Of a DNA stretch of 64,000 nucleotides, positions 24,601-31,950 are shown in pieces. The position numbers and the translations under genes are program-made. Source of the stretch: JBBSBL01 sp046330255 (GTDB lineage: Bacteria; Actinomycetota; Thermoleophilia; Solirubrobacterales; Solirubrobacteraceae); contig JAXLTC010000003.1 in NCBI GenBank assembly GCA_046330255.1, positions 124,001 to 188,000 on the forward strand, read 5' to 3'. Under the pieces are notes generated by a model, which saw only the letters and a list, made by a program, of their open reading frames with translations, was not told where the DNA came from and ran no database searches. Within the stretch, counting starts at the first letter, position 1. Every line of letters begins with the position of its first letter.

Positions 24601-24741
24601 CACCAGGACGATCTCGTAGCCCTCCTCCATCAGGACCTTGCAGGCCTGCGTGCCCGAGTAGTCGAACTCGGCCGCCTGCCCGATCACGATCGGGCCGCTG
24701 CCGATCACCAGGATCCGGCGGATGTCGTCGCGGCGCGGCAC
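21625..24741 (-). CDS. carB: carbamoyl-phosphate synthase large subunit
   Basis: 1038 residues. Two ATP-grasp synthetase halves are seen: PRRDDIRRILVIGSGPIVIG starts the first, VVILGSGPNRIGQGIEFDYC the second. A C-terminal MGS-like allosteric domain begins near GTVFITVTDGDKVLAG. It binds UMP-type effectors in the family. The GTG start is two bases after the carA stop. Product carbamoyl phosphate goes to PyrB here and to arginine synthesis. Confidence 0.97.
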   Translation of the reverse strand: MPRRDDIRRILVIGSGPIVIGQAAEFDYSGTQACKVLMEEGYEIVLVNSNPATIMTDPGFAHATYVEPLLPGPVAHVIAKERPDALLPTLGGQTALNLAKALHEDGTLERHGVELIGANYDAIHRAEDRELFRDTMRGAGLRVPRSAIATSVGEARAAAGEVGLPAIVRPAFTLGGRGGGVGRTPEEFERIVERGLAASPISQVLIEESVLGWGEFEMEVMRDRADNVVIVCSIENLDPMGVHTGDSVCVAPQQTLTDAAYQRLRDQSIAVIRAVGVETGGSNVQFAVSPETGEVVVIEMNPRVSRSSALASKATGFPIAKIAARLAVGYTLQEIPNDITRRTPASFEPALDYVVTKWPRFAFEKFPGSDAGLTTHMKSVGEAMAIGRTFRQSFAKAMRSRELDQRVTLPEDDGALLDALEAPGPDRFDLVLEALRRGLPASEVHARTSINPWFLRELSSLARDPQAPFEGERTFRAVDTCAAEFEASTPYFYSGWERPPSGGEPAHEARRGERPSVVILGSGPNRIGQGIEFDYCCVHAAQAVRAGGRDAVMVNCNPETVSTDYDTSDRLYFEPLTLEDVLAVCELERPEGVICQFGGQTPLKLAAGLEEAGVPILGTPVEAIDLAEDRGRFGELLGELGHQAPPYATANSPEQALSAAPDVGFPLLVRPSYVLGGRAMEIVYSIEDLADYLRRVDAGAAGGGREIFLDRFLEDSIEVDVDALCDGREVWIGGVMQHVEEAGIHSGDSACVLPPHSLSAEMRERVGAWTAAIALRLGVIGLINVQFAIQGPELYVIEANPRASRTVPFVSKATGQPLARLACRLMLGERIADLDLPADPTGGHVSVKEAVMPFDRFAGADALLGPEMRATGEVMGIAPDFPTAFAKAQAAAGARLPLEGTVFITVTDGDKVLAGALATQLHDLGFHVVATRGTAQALSRMGIPVETLNKIGEGSPHVVDRIEAGDVDLVINTPTGSGARGDGWEIRSAAVARGIPCITTMAGGVAAARAIRAARAGEAPVTSLQELHGAGAAAEPVA

Positions 24742-24743
24742 GG

Positions 24744-25886
24744 TCAGGCGGCGGCCCGCGCAGCGGAGATCTCGCGCACGAAGCGGTCGAAGAGGTGGAC
24801 GGAGTCGTGCGGCCCCGGCCCGGCCTCCGGGTGGTACTGGACCGTCGCGCCGCGCGCGTCGCGCAGCTCGAGGCCCTCGACGGTGCGGTCGTAGAGGTTC
24901 AGGTGCGTGAGCTCCGCCACGCCGAAGTCGGTCTCCCAGCGCACCGGCTCGTCGCGGTCGATGGTCCGCTCCCCGCCCGGGCCCAGCACCGCGAAGCCGT
25001 GGTTCTGCGCGGTGATCTCGATGCGCCCCGTCGTCAGGTCCTTGACGGGATGGTTCGCGCCGCGGTGCCCGAACGGAAGCTTGTAGGTGTCCAGTCCGAC
25101 GGCGCGGCAGAGGAGCTGGTGGCCGAGGCAGATGCCGTAGACGGGCGCGCGGCCGACCAGCCCGCGCAGGGTCTCCACCACGTAGCCGAGCGCGGCCGGG
25201 TCGCCCGGCCCGTTGGCGAGGAAGTACGCGTCGGCGCCGGTCGCCAGCAGCTCGTCGGCGCTCGCGGTGCAGGGGTGCAGCTCCAGGCGCGCGCCGCGCG
25301 CGCGCAGGTTGCGCACGATCGAGTCCTTGATCCCGGTGTCGATCACGGTGATCGCGGGGCCGCCCGGCCCGCCGCCCGTGGGCTCGAGCACGACCGGCCG
25401 CTCGGGTGTGACCTCCCGGGCGAGGTCGCGCCCGGTCATCGGCGGCTCGGCGTCGATCAGCTCCCGCGCACGATCCGGCGGCGTGGCGGCCGCGAAGAGC
25501 CCGCCCCGCATCGCGCCGCGGTCGCGGATGTGGCGCACGAGCGCGCGCGTGTCGACACCCGTGATGCCGGGGATCCCGCAGTCGCGCAGCCAGTCGAGCC
25601 AGCCGCCCTCAGCGCCGGCGGCGTGCTCGTCGTTGACCGCCTCGCGCATGATCGCCGCGCGGGCGTGGACGCGGTCGGACTCCATCGCGGAGGCGGCGAC
25701 GCCGTAGTTGCCCACGTGCGGCACCGTGAACGTGATCAGCTGGCCCGCGTAGGAGGGATCGGTCATCGACTCCTGGTAGCCGGACATCGAGGTGGTGAAG
25801 ACCACCTCGCCGACCGCCTCGGCCGCGGCGCCGCACGCCTCGCCGTCGAAGCGCGTCCCGTCCTCGAGCAGCAGGTAGGCGCTCAC
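24744..25886 (-). CDS. carA: carbamoyl-phosphate synthase small (glutamine amidotransferase) subunit
   Basis: 380 residues from a GTG overlapping the stop of the preceding hydrolase gene (GTGA). The N-terminal CPSase_sm domain starts AYLLLEDGTRFDGEACG, with TSMSGYQESMTDPSYAGQ. The class I glutaminase has Cys in PVYGICLGHQLLCRA and His/Glu in TVQYHPEAGPGP. It provides ammonia to CarB. Confidence 0.97.
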   Translation of the reverse strand: MSAYLLLEDGTRFDGEACGAAAEAVGEVVFTTSMSGYQESMTDPSYAGQLITFTVPHVGNYGVAASAMESDRVHARAAIMREAVNDEHAAGAEGGWLDWLRDCGIPGITGVDTRALVRHIRDRGAMRGGLFAAATPPDRARELIDAEPPMTGRDLAREVTPERPVVLEPTGGGPGGPAITVIDTGIKDSIVRNLRARGARLELHPCTASADELLATGADAYFLANGPGDPAALGYVVETLRGLVGRAPVYGICLGHQLLCRAVGLDTYKLPFGHRGANHPVKDLTTGRIEITAQNHGFAVLGPGGERTIDRDEPVRWETDFGVAELTHLNLYDRTVEGLELRDARGATVQYHPEAGPGPHDSVHLFDRFVREISAARAAA

Positions 25887-26422
25887 CGCACGAGCGCCTG
25901 AACCGACTTGAACTCGGGCGTCCCGGCGCGCTCCAGCCACTCGAAGAGGGCCGTCTCGGTCGAGGAGAGGATCGCCCCGCTCTCGGCCATCTTGCGCAGC
26001 CCGACCTCGCGGTTCTCCGGCGCGCGCGAGGCGACGGCGTCGGCCGCGACGTGGACCTCGACGCCCCGCTCCAGCAGGTCGTGAACGGTCTGGCTGACGC
26101 AGACGTGCGCCTCGATCCCGCACACGAGCGCCTGCTCGCGCCCGGCGAGGTCGAAGCCGTCCGCGCGCGCCGCGGAGAACACGGTCTTCTCGACCCTGGG
26201 GACGCCGCCGAGCGCCTCCGCGAGCTCCGGCACCGTCTCCCCCAGCCCGCGCGGGTACTGCTCGGTGACGATCACCGGCACGCCCACCTCGCGGGCGCCC
26301 CGCGCCAGCACCGAGACGTTCGCCACGACCTCGTCGAACCCCGTGACCGCGGGCCGGAACGCCTCCTGGACGTCGACCACGACGAGCGCGCTGCGTGAGC
26401 GGTCGAGCAGGCGGGCGGTCAC
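25883..26422 (-). CDS. isochorismatase-family cysteine hydrolase (ISOC/YcaC-like)
   Basis: 179 residues from a GTG overlapping the pyrC stop. Candidate catalytic triad: Asp in LVVVDVQEAF, Lys in RVEKTVFSA and Cys in GIEAHVCVSQTVHDLL. TEQYPRGLGETVPEL and the end GTPEFKSVQALVR resemble the ISOC1/ISOC2-YcaC branch rather than nicotinamidase or true isochorismatase. The substrate is unknown. Overlaps at both ends place it firmly inside the pyr operon between pyrC and carA, where mycobacteria carry an unrelated gene. This suggests a pyrimidine-linked amide or damaged metabolite as substrate, which is inference. Confidence 0.85.
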   Translation of the reverse strand: MTARLLDRSRSALVVVDVQEAFRPAVTGFDEVVANVSVLARGAREVGVPVIVTEQYPRGLGETVPELAEALGGVPRVEKTVFSAARADGFDLAGREQALVCGIEAHVCVSQTVHDLLERGVEVHVAADAVASRAPENREVGLRKMAESGAILSSTETALFEWLERAGTPEFKSVQALVR

Positions 26423-27777
26423 GCGGCGGCCCCGGCCCCGGCGGCGCGGCGCGCGAGGCTCTGCGCCCGGTACGCGACCACCCCGGCCGCGATCGTCGCC
26501 AGCACCCGGCCGCGCAGCCGCCGGCCGTCGAAGCAGCAGTTCTCCGAGCGGCTGGCGTAGCCGTCCTCGCCGGCGACCCACTCCTCGTCGAGGTCGGCGA
26601 GCACGAGGTTCGCCGGGGCGCCGGCCTCGATCCGCGGCGGCGCCATCTCGAGCAGCGCGGCTCCGGCGGTCATCCGCTCCACCAGCACGCCGAGCGGCAG
26701 CGACCCGGGGACCACGAGCTCGGTGTGCAGGATCGCGAAGGCCGTCTCGAGCCCCGTCGTGCCCATCGGCGCGGCCTCGAACGGCACCTCCTTCTCGTGG
26801 CGGGCGTGCGGCGCGTGGTCGGTGGCGATCATCTCGATCGTCCCGGAGCGCAGCGCGTCGAGCAGCGCGAGGCGGTCCTCTTCGGAGCGCAGCGGCGGGT
26901 TCATCTTGAAGCGGCTGTCGAGCGAGCGGACCGCCTCGTCGGTGAGCGTCAGGTGGTGGGGCGAGACCTCGCCGCTGACCCGGGCGCCGTCCGCGCGCGC
27001 CGCGGCGAGCGCCGCGACCGACCCGACGCAGGAGAGGTGCTGGAAGTGCACGCGCCCGTCCTCGTAGGCGGCCAGGGTCGCGTCGCGCGCGACCATCGTC
27101 GACTCGGACGCCGGCGGGATGCCCGCCAGTCCGAGCGCGGCCGAGACCGGCCCCTCGTGCATCACCCCGGAGCCCGACAGCGCCGGGTCCTCCTCATGCA
27201 GCGCCAGCACGCCGCCGCACAGCCGCTGGTACTGGAGCGCGCGGCGCAGCATCCCGGCGCTGGAGACCGGCATGCCGTCGTCGGTGAAGCCGAGCGCCCC
27301 CGCGTCGCGCAGCTCGGCCATCTCGGTCAGCTCCTCGCCGGCCAGCCCGCGCGTGATCGCCGCGAAGAAGCCCGTGGGCACGGCGGCCTCGTGCCCGGCC
27401 GCCTGCGCGAGCGCGCGCAGGCCGGTGGCGTCGTCGAGGACCGGGTCGGTGTTGGGCATCGCCGCGATCGCGCAGTAGCCGCCGGCGGCGGCGGCCGCGG
27501 TGCCGGTCGCGATGTCCTCCTTGTGCTCCTGCCCCGGCGTGCGCAGGTGGACGTGCGGGTCCACGAACGCGGGCAGCAGGTGAGCGCCCTCGGCGTCGAT
27601 CGCCTCGGCGCCCGCGGCCGCCTCGAGCGCGCCGGGCGCCCCGATCTCCGCGATCTCGCCGTCGCGCACCAGCACGTCGGCGGGCTCGTCGAGCGCGGTG
27701 CGCGGGTCGAGCGCGTGCGCGCCGCGGATCAGCACCGTCGCCGGGGCGGCGGGACGCCTGTGCAGGCGCGCGGTCAC
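26419..27777 (-). CDS. pyrC: dihydroorotase (type I)
   Basis: 452 residues. Amidohydrolase metal ligands are in FVDPHVHLRTPGQE, with further His residues in VSPHHLTLTDE and IATDHAPHARHEKE. LGFTDDGMPVSSAG and FKMNPPLRSEEDRLAL are typical of bacterial type I PyrC. The GTG start overlaps the pyrB stop. It cyclises carbamoyl aspartate to dihydroorotate. Confidence 0.96.
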   Translation of the reverse strand: MTARLHRRPAAPATVLIRGAHALDPRTALDEPADVLVRDGEIAEIGAPGALEAAAGAEAIDAEGAHLLPAFVDPHVHLRTPGQEHKEDIATGTAAAAAGGYCAIAAMPNTDPVLDDATGLRALAQAAGHEAAVPTGFFAAITRGLAGEELTEMAELRDAGALGFTDDGMPVSSAGMLRRALQYQRLCGGVLALHEEDPALSGSGVMHEGPVSAALGLAGIPPASESTMVARDATLAAYEDGRVHFQHLSCVGSVAALAAARADGARVSGEVSPHHLTLTDEAVRSLDSRFKMNPPLRSEEDRLALLDALRSGTIEMIATDHAPHARHEKEVPFEAAPMGTTGLETAFAILHTELVVPGSLPLGVLVERMTAGAALLEMAPPRIEAGAPANLVLADLDEEWVAGEDGYASRSENCCFDGRRLRGRVLATIAAGVVAYRAQSLARRAAGAGAAA

Positions 27778-28706
27778 ACCGCCACCGCCTCGGGCTCCGC
27801 GCTCGCTCCGGCCCCGGCCAGCAGCTCGTAGAGCACCGCCATCCGGACGACGACGCCCGCCTCCACCTGGCGCGTGATCAGCGCCTGGGGCGAGTCGATC
27901 ACCTCCCCCGACATCTCCACGCCGCGGTTCACCGGCCCGGGATGCATGACGATCTGGTCCGGGCGCACGCGGCCCGAGTCGATCCCGTAGCGGGTCGCGT
28001 ACTCGCGCAGGGAAGGGACGTAGGCGTCGCGCATGCGCTCGCGCTGCAGGCGCAGCGCGTAGACGACGTCGGCCTCGCCGATCCGCTCGAGCGTCGGCTC
28101 CACCGCGCAGCCGAACGCCTCCCCGAAGCCGCGCGGCATGAGCGTGGGCGGCCCGGCGACCGTCACCTCCGCCCCCATCCGCCGCAGCGCGAGGACGCCG
28201 GAGCGCGCGACGCGGGAGTGCAGCACGTCGCCGACGATCCAGACGCGCACGCCGTCCAGCGCGCCGATCCGCTCGCGCAGCGTGTAGACGTCGAGCAGCG
28301 CCTGCGTCGGGTGCTCGTGCTTGCCGTCGCCCGCGTTCACGACCGCCGCGGGAGTCCAGGAGGCGACGAGGTTCGCCGCGCCGGCGTGCGGGGAGCGGAT
28401 GACGATCGCGGCGGGCTCGTAGGCGGACAGCGTCGCGACGGTGTCCTTGAGCGACTCGCCCTTCTCGACCGACGAGCCGGATGAGCGGACCGAGACCACG
28501 TCGGCCGACAGCCGCTTGGCGGCGAGCTCGAACGACGACGAGGTGCGCGTCGACGCCTCGTAGAAGAGGTTGACGATCGTGCGCCCGCGCAGCGCGGGCA
28601 CCTTCTTGATCTCGCGTCCCGAGACCTCCGCGAAGGACGCCGCGCGATCCAGGATCCGCTCGATCGCGGCGCGGTCGAGGTCCTCGATCGACAGCAGGTG
28701 CCTCAT
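27774..28706 (-). CDS. pyrB: aspartate carbamoyltransferase catalytic subunit
   Basis: 310 residues. The carbamoyl-phosphate loop is FYEASTRTSSSFELAAKRL; the second motif is GDGKHEHPTQALLDVYTL; the aspartate-binding end has VMHPGPVNRGVE. No regulatory-chain gene (pyrI) is nearby, as is usual for actinobacteria. The start overlaps the pyrR stop by four bases. Confidence 0.97.
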   Translation of the reverse strand: MRHLLSIEDLDRAAIERILDRAASFAEVSGREIKKVPALRGRTIVNLFYEASTRTSSSFELAAKRLSADVVSVRSSGSSVEKGESLKDTVATLSAYEPAAIVIRSPHAGAANLVASWTPAAVVNAGDGKHEHPTQALLDVYTLRERIGALDGVRVWIVGDVLHSRVARSGVLALRRMGAEVTVAGPPTLMPRGFGEAFGCAVEPTLERIGEADVVYALRLQRERMRDAYVPSLREYATRYGIDSGRVRPDQIVMHPGPVNRGVEMSGEVIDSPQALITRQVEAGVVVRMAVLYELLAGAGASAEPEAVAV

Positions 28707-29275
28707 GCCGCCTCCGCCTCGCGCACCGCCGGGGCATCCGGCCCGGGGCGGATCGTCACCTCGTCCACCCCGTCGAGCTCCTCGACGCGGACGTTGACGC
28801 GGTCCCCGCGACCGGTCGGCAGGTTCTTCCCGATGTAGTCGGGGCGGATCGGGAGCTCGCGGTGGCCGCGGTCGGCGAGCACGGCGAGCTGGACCCGCGC
28901 GGGGCGCCCGTAGTCGAAGATCGCGTCGATCGCGGCGCGCGCAGTGCGGCCGGTGTAGAGCACGTCGTCGACCACGATCACGGTGCGGCCGTCCAGCGGG
29001 AAGTCCAGGTGCGTGGAGTGGACGACCGGCCCGGTCGCCCCGCGCGTGGCGATGTCGTCGCGGTAGAAGCTGATGTCGAGGTCGCCGAGCGGCAACGGCG
29101 CGCCGCGCAGCTCGCCGACCAGCGCGTGGATGCGGCGCGCGAGCAGCGCCCCGCGCCGGTGGATGCCGACGATCGCGAGGTCCCCGGCGGGGTTCTTCTC
29201 GACGATCTCGTGGGCGACGCGCACGAGGCTGCGCCGCATGTCGTCACGGTCGAGGACGACCGTCTCGGGCTCCAA
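28703..29275 (-). CDS. pyrR: bifunctional pyr operon regulator / uracil phosphoribosyltransferase PyrR
   Basis: 190 residues, type I PRTase fold. The PRPP loop is TVIVVDDVLYTGRTARAAID; VGIHRRGALLARRI and DISFYRDDIATRG are also typical, as is the basic RPDYIGKNLPTGRGDRVNV region. PyrR binds a hairpin in pyr mRNA when UMP is high. The start is TTG, four bases after AGGAAGGAG. That ribosome binding site is part of the candidate PyrR-binding hairpin at 29284-29314, so this gene leads and probably controls the whole pyr operon. Confidence 0.96.
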   Translation of the reverse strand: MEPETVVLDRDDMRRSLVRVAHEIVEKNPAGDLAIVGIHRRGALLARRIHALVGELRGAPLPLGDLDISFYRDDIATRGATGPVVHSTHLDFPLDGRTVIVVDDVLYTGRTARAAIDAIFDYGRPARVQLAVLADRGHRELPIRPDYIGKNLPTGRGDRVNVRVEELDGVDEVTIRPGPDAPAVREAEAA

Positions 29276-29283
29276 CCTGCTCC

Positions 29284-29314
29284 TTCCTGGCCTCTCGGGA
29301 CCGGGTTAAAGGAA
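29284..29314 (-). promoter_or_regulatory. PyrR-binding RNA hairpin in the pyrR leader
   Basis: Minus-strand RNA: UUCC (29314-29311) pairs with GGAA (29287-29284). An internal asymmetric bulge follows, then GGUC (29302-29299) pairs with GGCC (29292-29289) around the loop CCGAGA. The segment GGUCCCGAGAGGCC fits the PyrR binding-loop consensus ARUCCNGNGAGGYU, with the outer A-U pair replaced by G-C. The 3' arm runs directly into the ribosome binding site AAGGAG of pyrR. No terminator T-run lies between hairpin and start, so translational repression, as known in mycobacteria, fits better than attenuation. Confidence 0.8.
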
Positions 29315-29379
29315 CGGACGCCGCGCAGCGTAGCAGCGGGCGCGGCGGGCGCCCGCCGGGGTGTCGCCGGTCCCGGGGC

Positions 29380-30327
29380 TCACGCTGGCGCGCGCGGGCG
29401 CTCGTGCTCCCAGCGCACGAGCCGCGGCGGCCCGTGGTCCGGGAACGGGATCTCGATCGTGTCGAAGTCGCGCGGCACGACCGTGCCGGGGAACGTCTCG
29501 CGCGCCTCCTCCCGGATCTCGCGCCCGGTGTGGCGCGTGGAGACGTGGACGAGCGCCAGCATCCCGACGCCGGCCCGCTTCGCGAGCGCCGCCGCCTGGG
29601 TCGCGGTGGAGTGGCGGGTCTCGTGCGCGCGCTCGGCCTCCTCGTGGGCGAACGTCGCCTCGTGCACGAGGACGTCGGCGCCCCGCGCCGCCTCCTCGAC
29701 CGCCTCGCAGGGAGCGGTGTCCCCGCTCAGCACGATCAGCCGGCCGGGTCGGGCCGGGCCGACGACCTGCTCCGGACGCACGTCGCCCACGGGGTGCCCG
29801 GAGGCCAGGCGGCCGAAGGCGGGACCCGGCTGCACCCCGAGGCGCGCGGCCGCCTCGGCGTCGAAGCGCCCGGGCCGCTCGGGCTCGCTGATCTCATACC
29901 CGACGGCCCCCTCCCGGTGGTCCACCGCGAACGGGGCGATCTCGTAGCCGTCGCGCTCGACGACCTGGCCGGGCTCGAGCTCGTCGACGAACACCTCATA
30001 GCGGGTCCGCCCCGCGGCGCGTGCGACGAGGTCCATCAGCCCGCGCAGCCCGCGCGGGCCGTGGACGGTGAGCGGGCGCCGGCGGTCGCGCAGGTCGAAG
30101 GTCTTGAGCATCCCCGGCAGGCCCAGCCAGTGGTCGGCGTGGAAGTGGGTGAGGAACACGTCGTCGAGATCGGCCAGCCCCGTCGAGCGCAGGAGCTGGC
30201 GCTGGGTGCCCTCGCCGCAGTCGAACAGCAGCCGCTCCCCGCCGCGGCGCACGAGCAGCGCGGGCAGGCCGCGCCGCGCGGTCGGCACCGACCCGCCGGT
30301 CCCGGCGAAGAAGAGCGAGAGGTCCAT
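29380..30327 (-). CDS. rnz: ribonuclease Z (tRNA 3' processing endonuclease)
   Basis: 315 residues, metallo-beta-lactamase fold. Zn ligands: FLTHFHADHWLGLPGM (HxHxDH), later GDTAPCEAVEEAARGADVLVHEATF and the ELAC-type C-terminal LALVHVSTRH. The start MDLSLFFAGTGGSVPTARRG matches the family. It cuts the 3' trailer of tRNA precursors; the nearby tRNA-Arg has no encoded CCA, consistent with a need for this enzyme. It is divergent from the glycosyltransferase gene with only 44 bases between the two starts. Confidence 0.94.
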   Translation of the reverse strand: MDLSLFFAGTGGSVPTARRGLPALLVRRGGERLLFDCGEGTQRQLLRSTGLADLDDVFLTHFHADHWLGLPGMLKTFDLRDRRRPLTVHGPRGLRGLMDLVARAAGRTRYEVFVDELEPGQVVERDGYEIAPFAVDHREGAVGYEISEPERPGRFDAEAAARLGVQPGPAFGRLASGHPVGDVRPEQVVGPARPGRLIVLSGDTAPCEAVEEAARGADVLVHEATFAHEEAERAHETRHSTATQAAALAKRAGVGMLALVHVSTRHTGREIREEARETFPGTVVPRDFDTIEIPFPDHGPPRLVRWEHERPRAPA

Positions 30328-30371
30328 CAGGCGCCGGAAGCTACCCGGCCATCCGTTACGCTGCGCGCGCC

Positions 30372-31766
30372 ATGCGCGGCAGCGTCTCCCGCTTTGCTGC
30401 CGTTCCGCGCGATCGCACCGCGAGAGTGGTGGTGGGCGTGTTCATCGTGGGCGCCGCGATCAGGGTCTGGTTCCTCCTGGAAGGCCCCCCGGCCTTCCTC
30501 GGCTTCAGCGACGCGTGGCAGTACATCGCCACCGCGCAGGGGCAGTACAGCCAAGACCAGGTGCACCCGGCCGGCTACCCGCTGTTCCTCCGGCTCGCGC
30601 ATCACCTCAGCTCGGACATCGCGTGGACGGTCTTCCTGCAGCACGCGCTGGGGGTCGCAACCGCGCTGCTGCTCTACCTCGCCGTGGCGCGAATGACGGG
30701 ATCGCGGCTCGCCGGGCTCTTCCCGGCGGTGTTCGTGCTGCTCGACGGGCTTGCGCTGGTGTTGGAGCACACGCTGATGACCGAGACCCTGTTCGCGTTC
30801 GCGCTCGCCGGCTATGGCTACGCCGCCGTCCGCGCCTGGGATGGCGGCCTCGGGTGGTGCGCGGCGGCAGGCGCCTTCGCGGCTCTCGCCACAGTGGTCA
30901 AATCGACGGGCCTGCTGCTGGCGGTCATGCTCGTCGTGCTCCTCCTGCTCCGATGGGGAGGCGGGGCGCGCGGGTGGAAGCAGCGCCTGCTCCCAGCCGG
31001 CGCCGGGCTGCTCGCCGCCACGGCGGCGCTGGGCCTCTACCTGGTCTGGCTGGGAGGCGAGCCGGGCGCGCCCAAGGTGTCGGTGTCCCCGTCGAGTGGG
31101 CGGGTGCTCTACTCGCGGGTGGCCCCGTTCGCCGACTGCCACGACTTCACGCCTCCGGCCGGTACCGAGCGCCTTTGCGAGACGACACCGGCGAGCGCAC
31201 GGCAGGGCACCAACTACTACCTCTGGTACCCCTCCAACCCCGCGTGGCGGGCGTATGGCGCCCCGCCAGGCGGGGACGGCGCACTGCGATCGTTCGCCCT
31301 GGCCGCAATCGCCGGGCAGCCGACGGCGTACCTGTCCGCTGTCGGGCACGACCTCGAGCAGTACGTCCGCAGTCCCGGCGTGCCGAGCTACCTGGATTTC
31401 GCCACGCATGTCATGCCCGTGGTCACCGAGCAGACGAAGCCCTACTACCACTACGCGGGCGGTCCCGCCATCGCCGCGGACTCCGCGCTGCTCACGTTCT
31501 CCCGGGCCACGATGACCCGCGGCTGGGTCTTGCTGCTCCTCGCGCTCGCGCCGATCGCGAGCCTGGCTCTCACGCGCGGGCGCGAGCGGTGGGGCGTGAT
31601 CGTCTTCGGGGCCACCGGCTGGCTCATGGTGCTCGGGTCGGTGGCCGGCGCCAACTACGACCCCCGCTACGCCGTCGTGGTGCTGGGGCCGCTCGCCGCC
31701 GCGACCGCTCCCGCCGTGCTGCGGCTGGCGCGCCGGCTCCGCGGCGTCACTCCGGCCCTGCGCTAG
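30372..31766 (+). CDS. polytopic membrane protein, GT39/PMT-like glycosyltransferase family
   Basis: 464 residues with about 9-10 hydrophobic helices. After the first helix (VVVGVFIVGAAIRVWFLLEG) comes an acidic extracytoplasmic loop FLGFSDAWQYIATAQGQYSQ and then VHPAGYPLFLRLAHHLS. This is the layout of lipid-linked sugar transferases of the PMT/ArnT class, where a loop 1 Asp is catalytic. HTLMTETLFAFALAGY is a second typical helix. A hydrophilic region (about 230-330) holds FADCHDF and ERLCETT, two cysteines that could form a disulfide. The substrate is unknown. The start ATG follows the rnz divergent region. Confidence 0.75.
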   Translation: MRGSVSRFAAVPRDRTARVVVGVFIVGAAIRVWFLLEGPPAFLGFSDAWQYIATAQGQYSQDQVHPAGYPLFLRLAHHLSSDIAWTVFLQHALGVATALLLYLAVARMTGSRLAGLFPAVFVLLDGLALVLEHTLMTETLFAFALAGYGYAAVRAWDGGLGWCAAAGAFAALATVVKSTGLLLAVMLVVLLLLRWGGGARGWKQRLLPAGAGLLAATAALGLYLVWLGGEPGAPKVSVSPSSGRVLYSRVAPFADCHDFTPPAGTERLCETTPASARQGTNYYLWYPSNPAWRAYGAPPGGDGALRSFALAAIAGQPTAYLSAVGHDLEQYVRSPGVPSYLDFATHVMPVVTEQTKPYYHYAGGPAIAADSALLTFSRATMTRGWVLLLLALAPIASLALTRGRERWGVIVFGATGWLMVLGSVAGANYDPRYAVVVLGPLAAATAPAVLRLARRLRGVTPALR

Positions 31767-31781
31767 GCTGCCCCTCCGCCC

Positions 31782-31854
31782 GCGCCCGTAGCTCAGTGGA
31801 TAGAGCGCTTGCCTCCGGAGCAAGAGGCCGCAGGTTCGAATCCTGCCGGGCGCG
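31782..31854 (+). tRNA. tRNA-Arg (anticodon CCG)
   Basis: Cloverleaf read directly: acceptor GCGCCCG/CGGGCGC, D arm GCTC...GAGC, anticodon stem CTTGC/GCAAG with loop CTCCGGA (anticodon CCG), T arm GCAGG/CCTGC with TTCGAAT, discriminator G. No CCA is encoded. It reads the CGG codon, frequent in this GC-rich genome. No integrase or attachment repeat is seen beside it. Confidence 0.97.
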
Positions 31855-31950
31855 CTGGGGATTCGGGCACGTCTCGAGCGCGAGATGCACATTGATCCCG
31901 CTCAGCGGGATCAGCCTCGCGCTCGGCGGGAGAACGGGCCGGGACCTCCC

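Noticed and set aside
21658..24894. 1078-codon plus-strand frame opposite carB
   Set aside because: Antisense shadow of the carbamoyl-phosphate synthase gene; no recognisable domain.
30327..31892. 521-codon minus-strand frame opposite the glycosyltransferase and tRNA
   Set aside because: It runs through the tRNA gene and has shadow composition; the plus strand has clear membrane helices.
31782..31950. Integration site at tRNA-Arg
   Set aside because: No integrase, no repeat of the tRNA 3' end and no shift in composition nearby.
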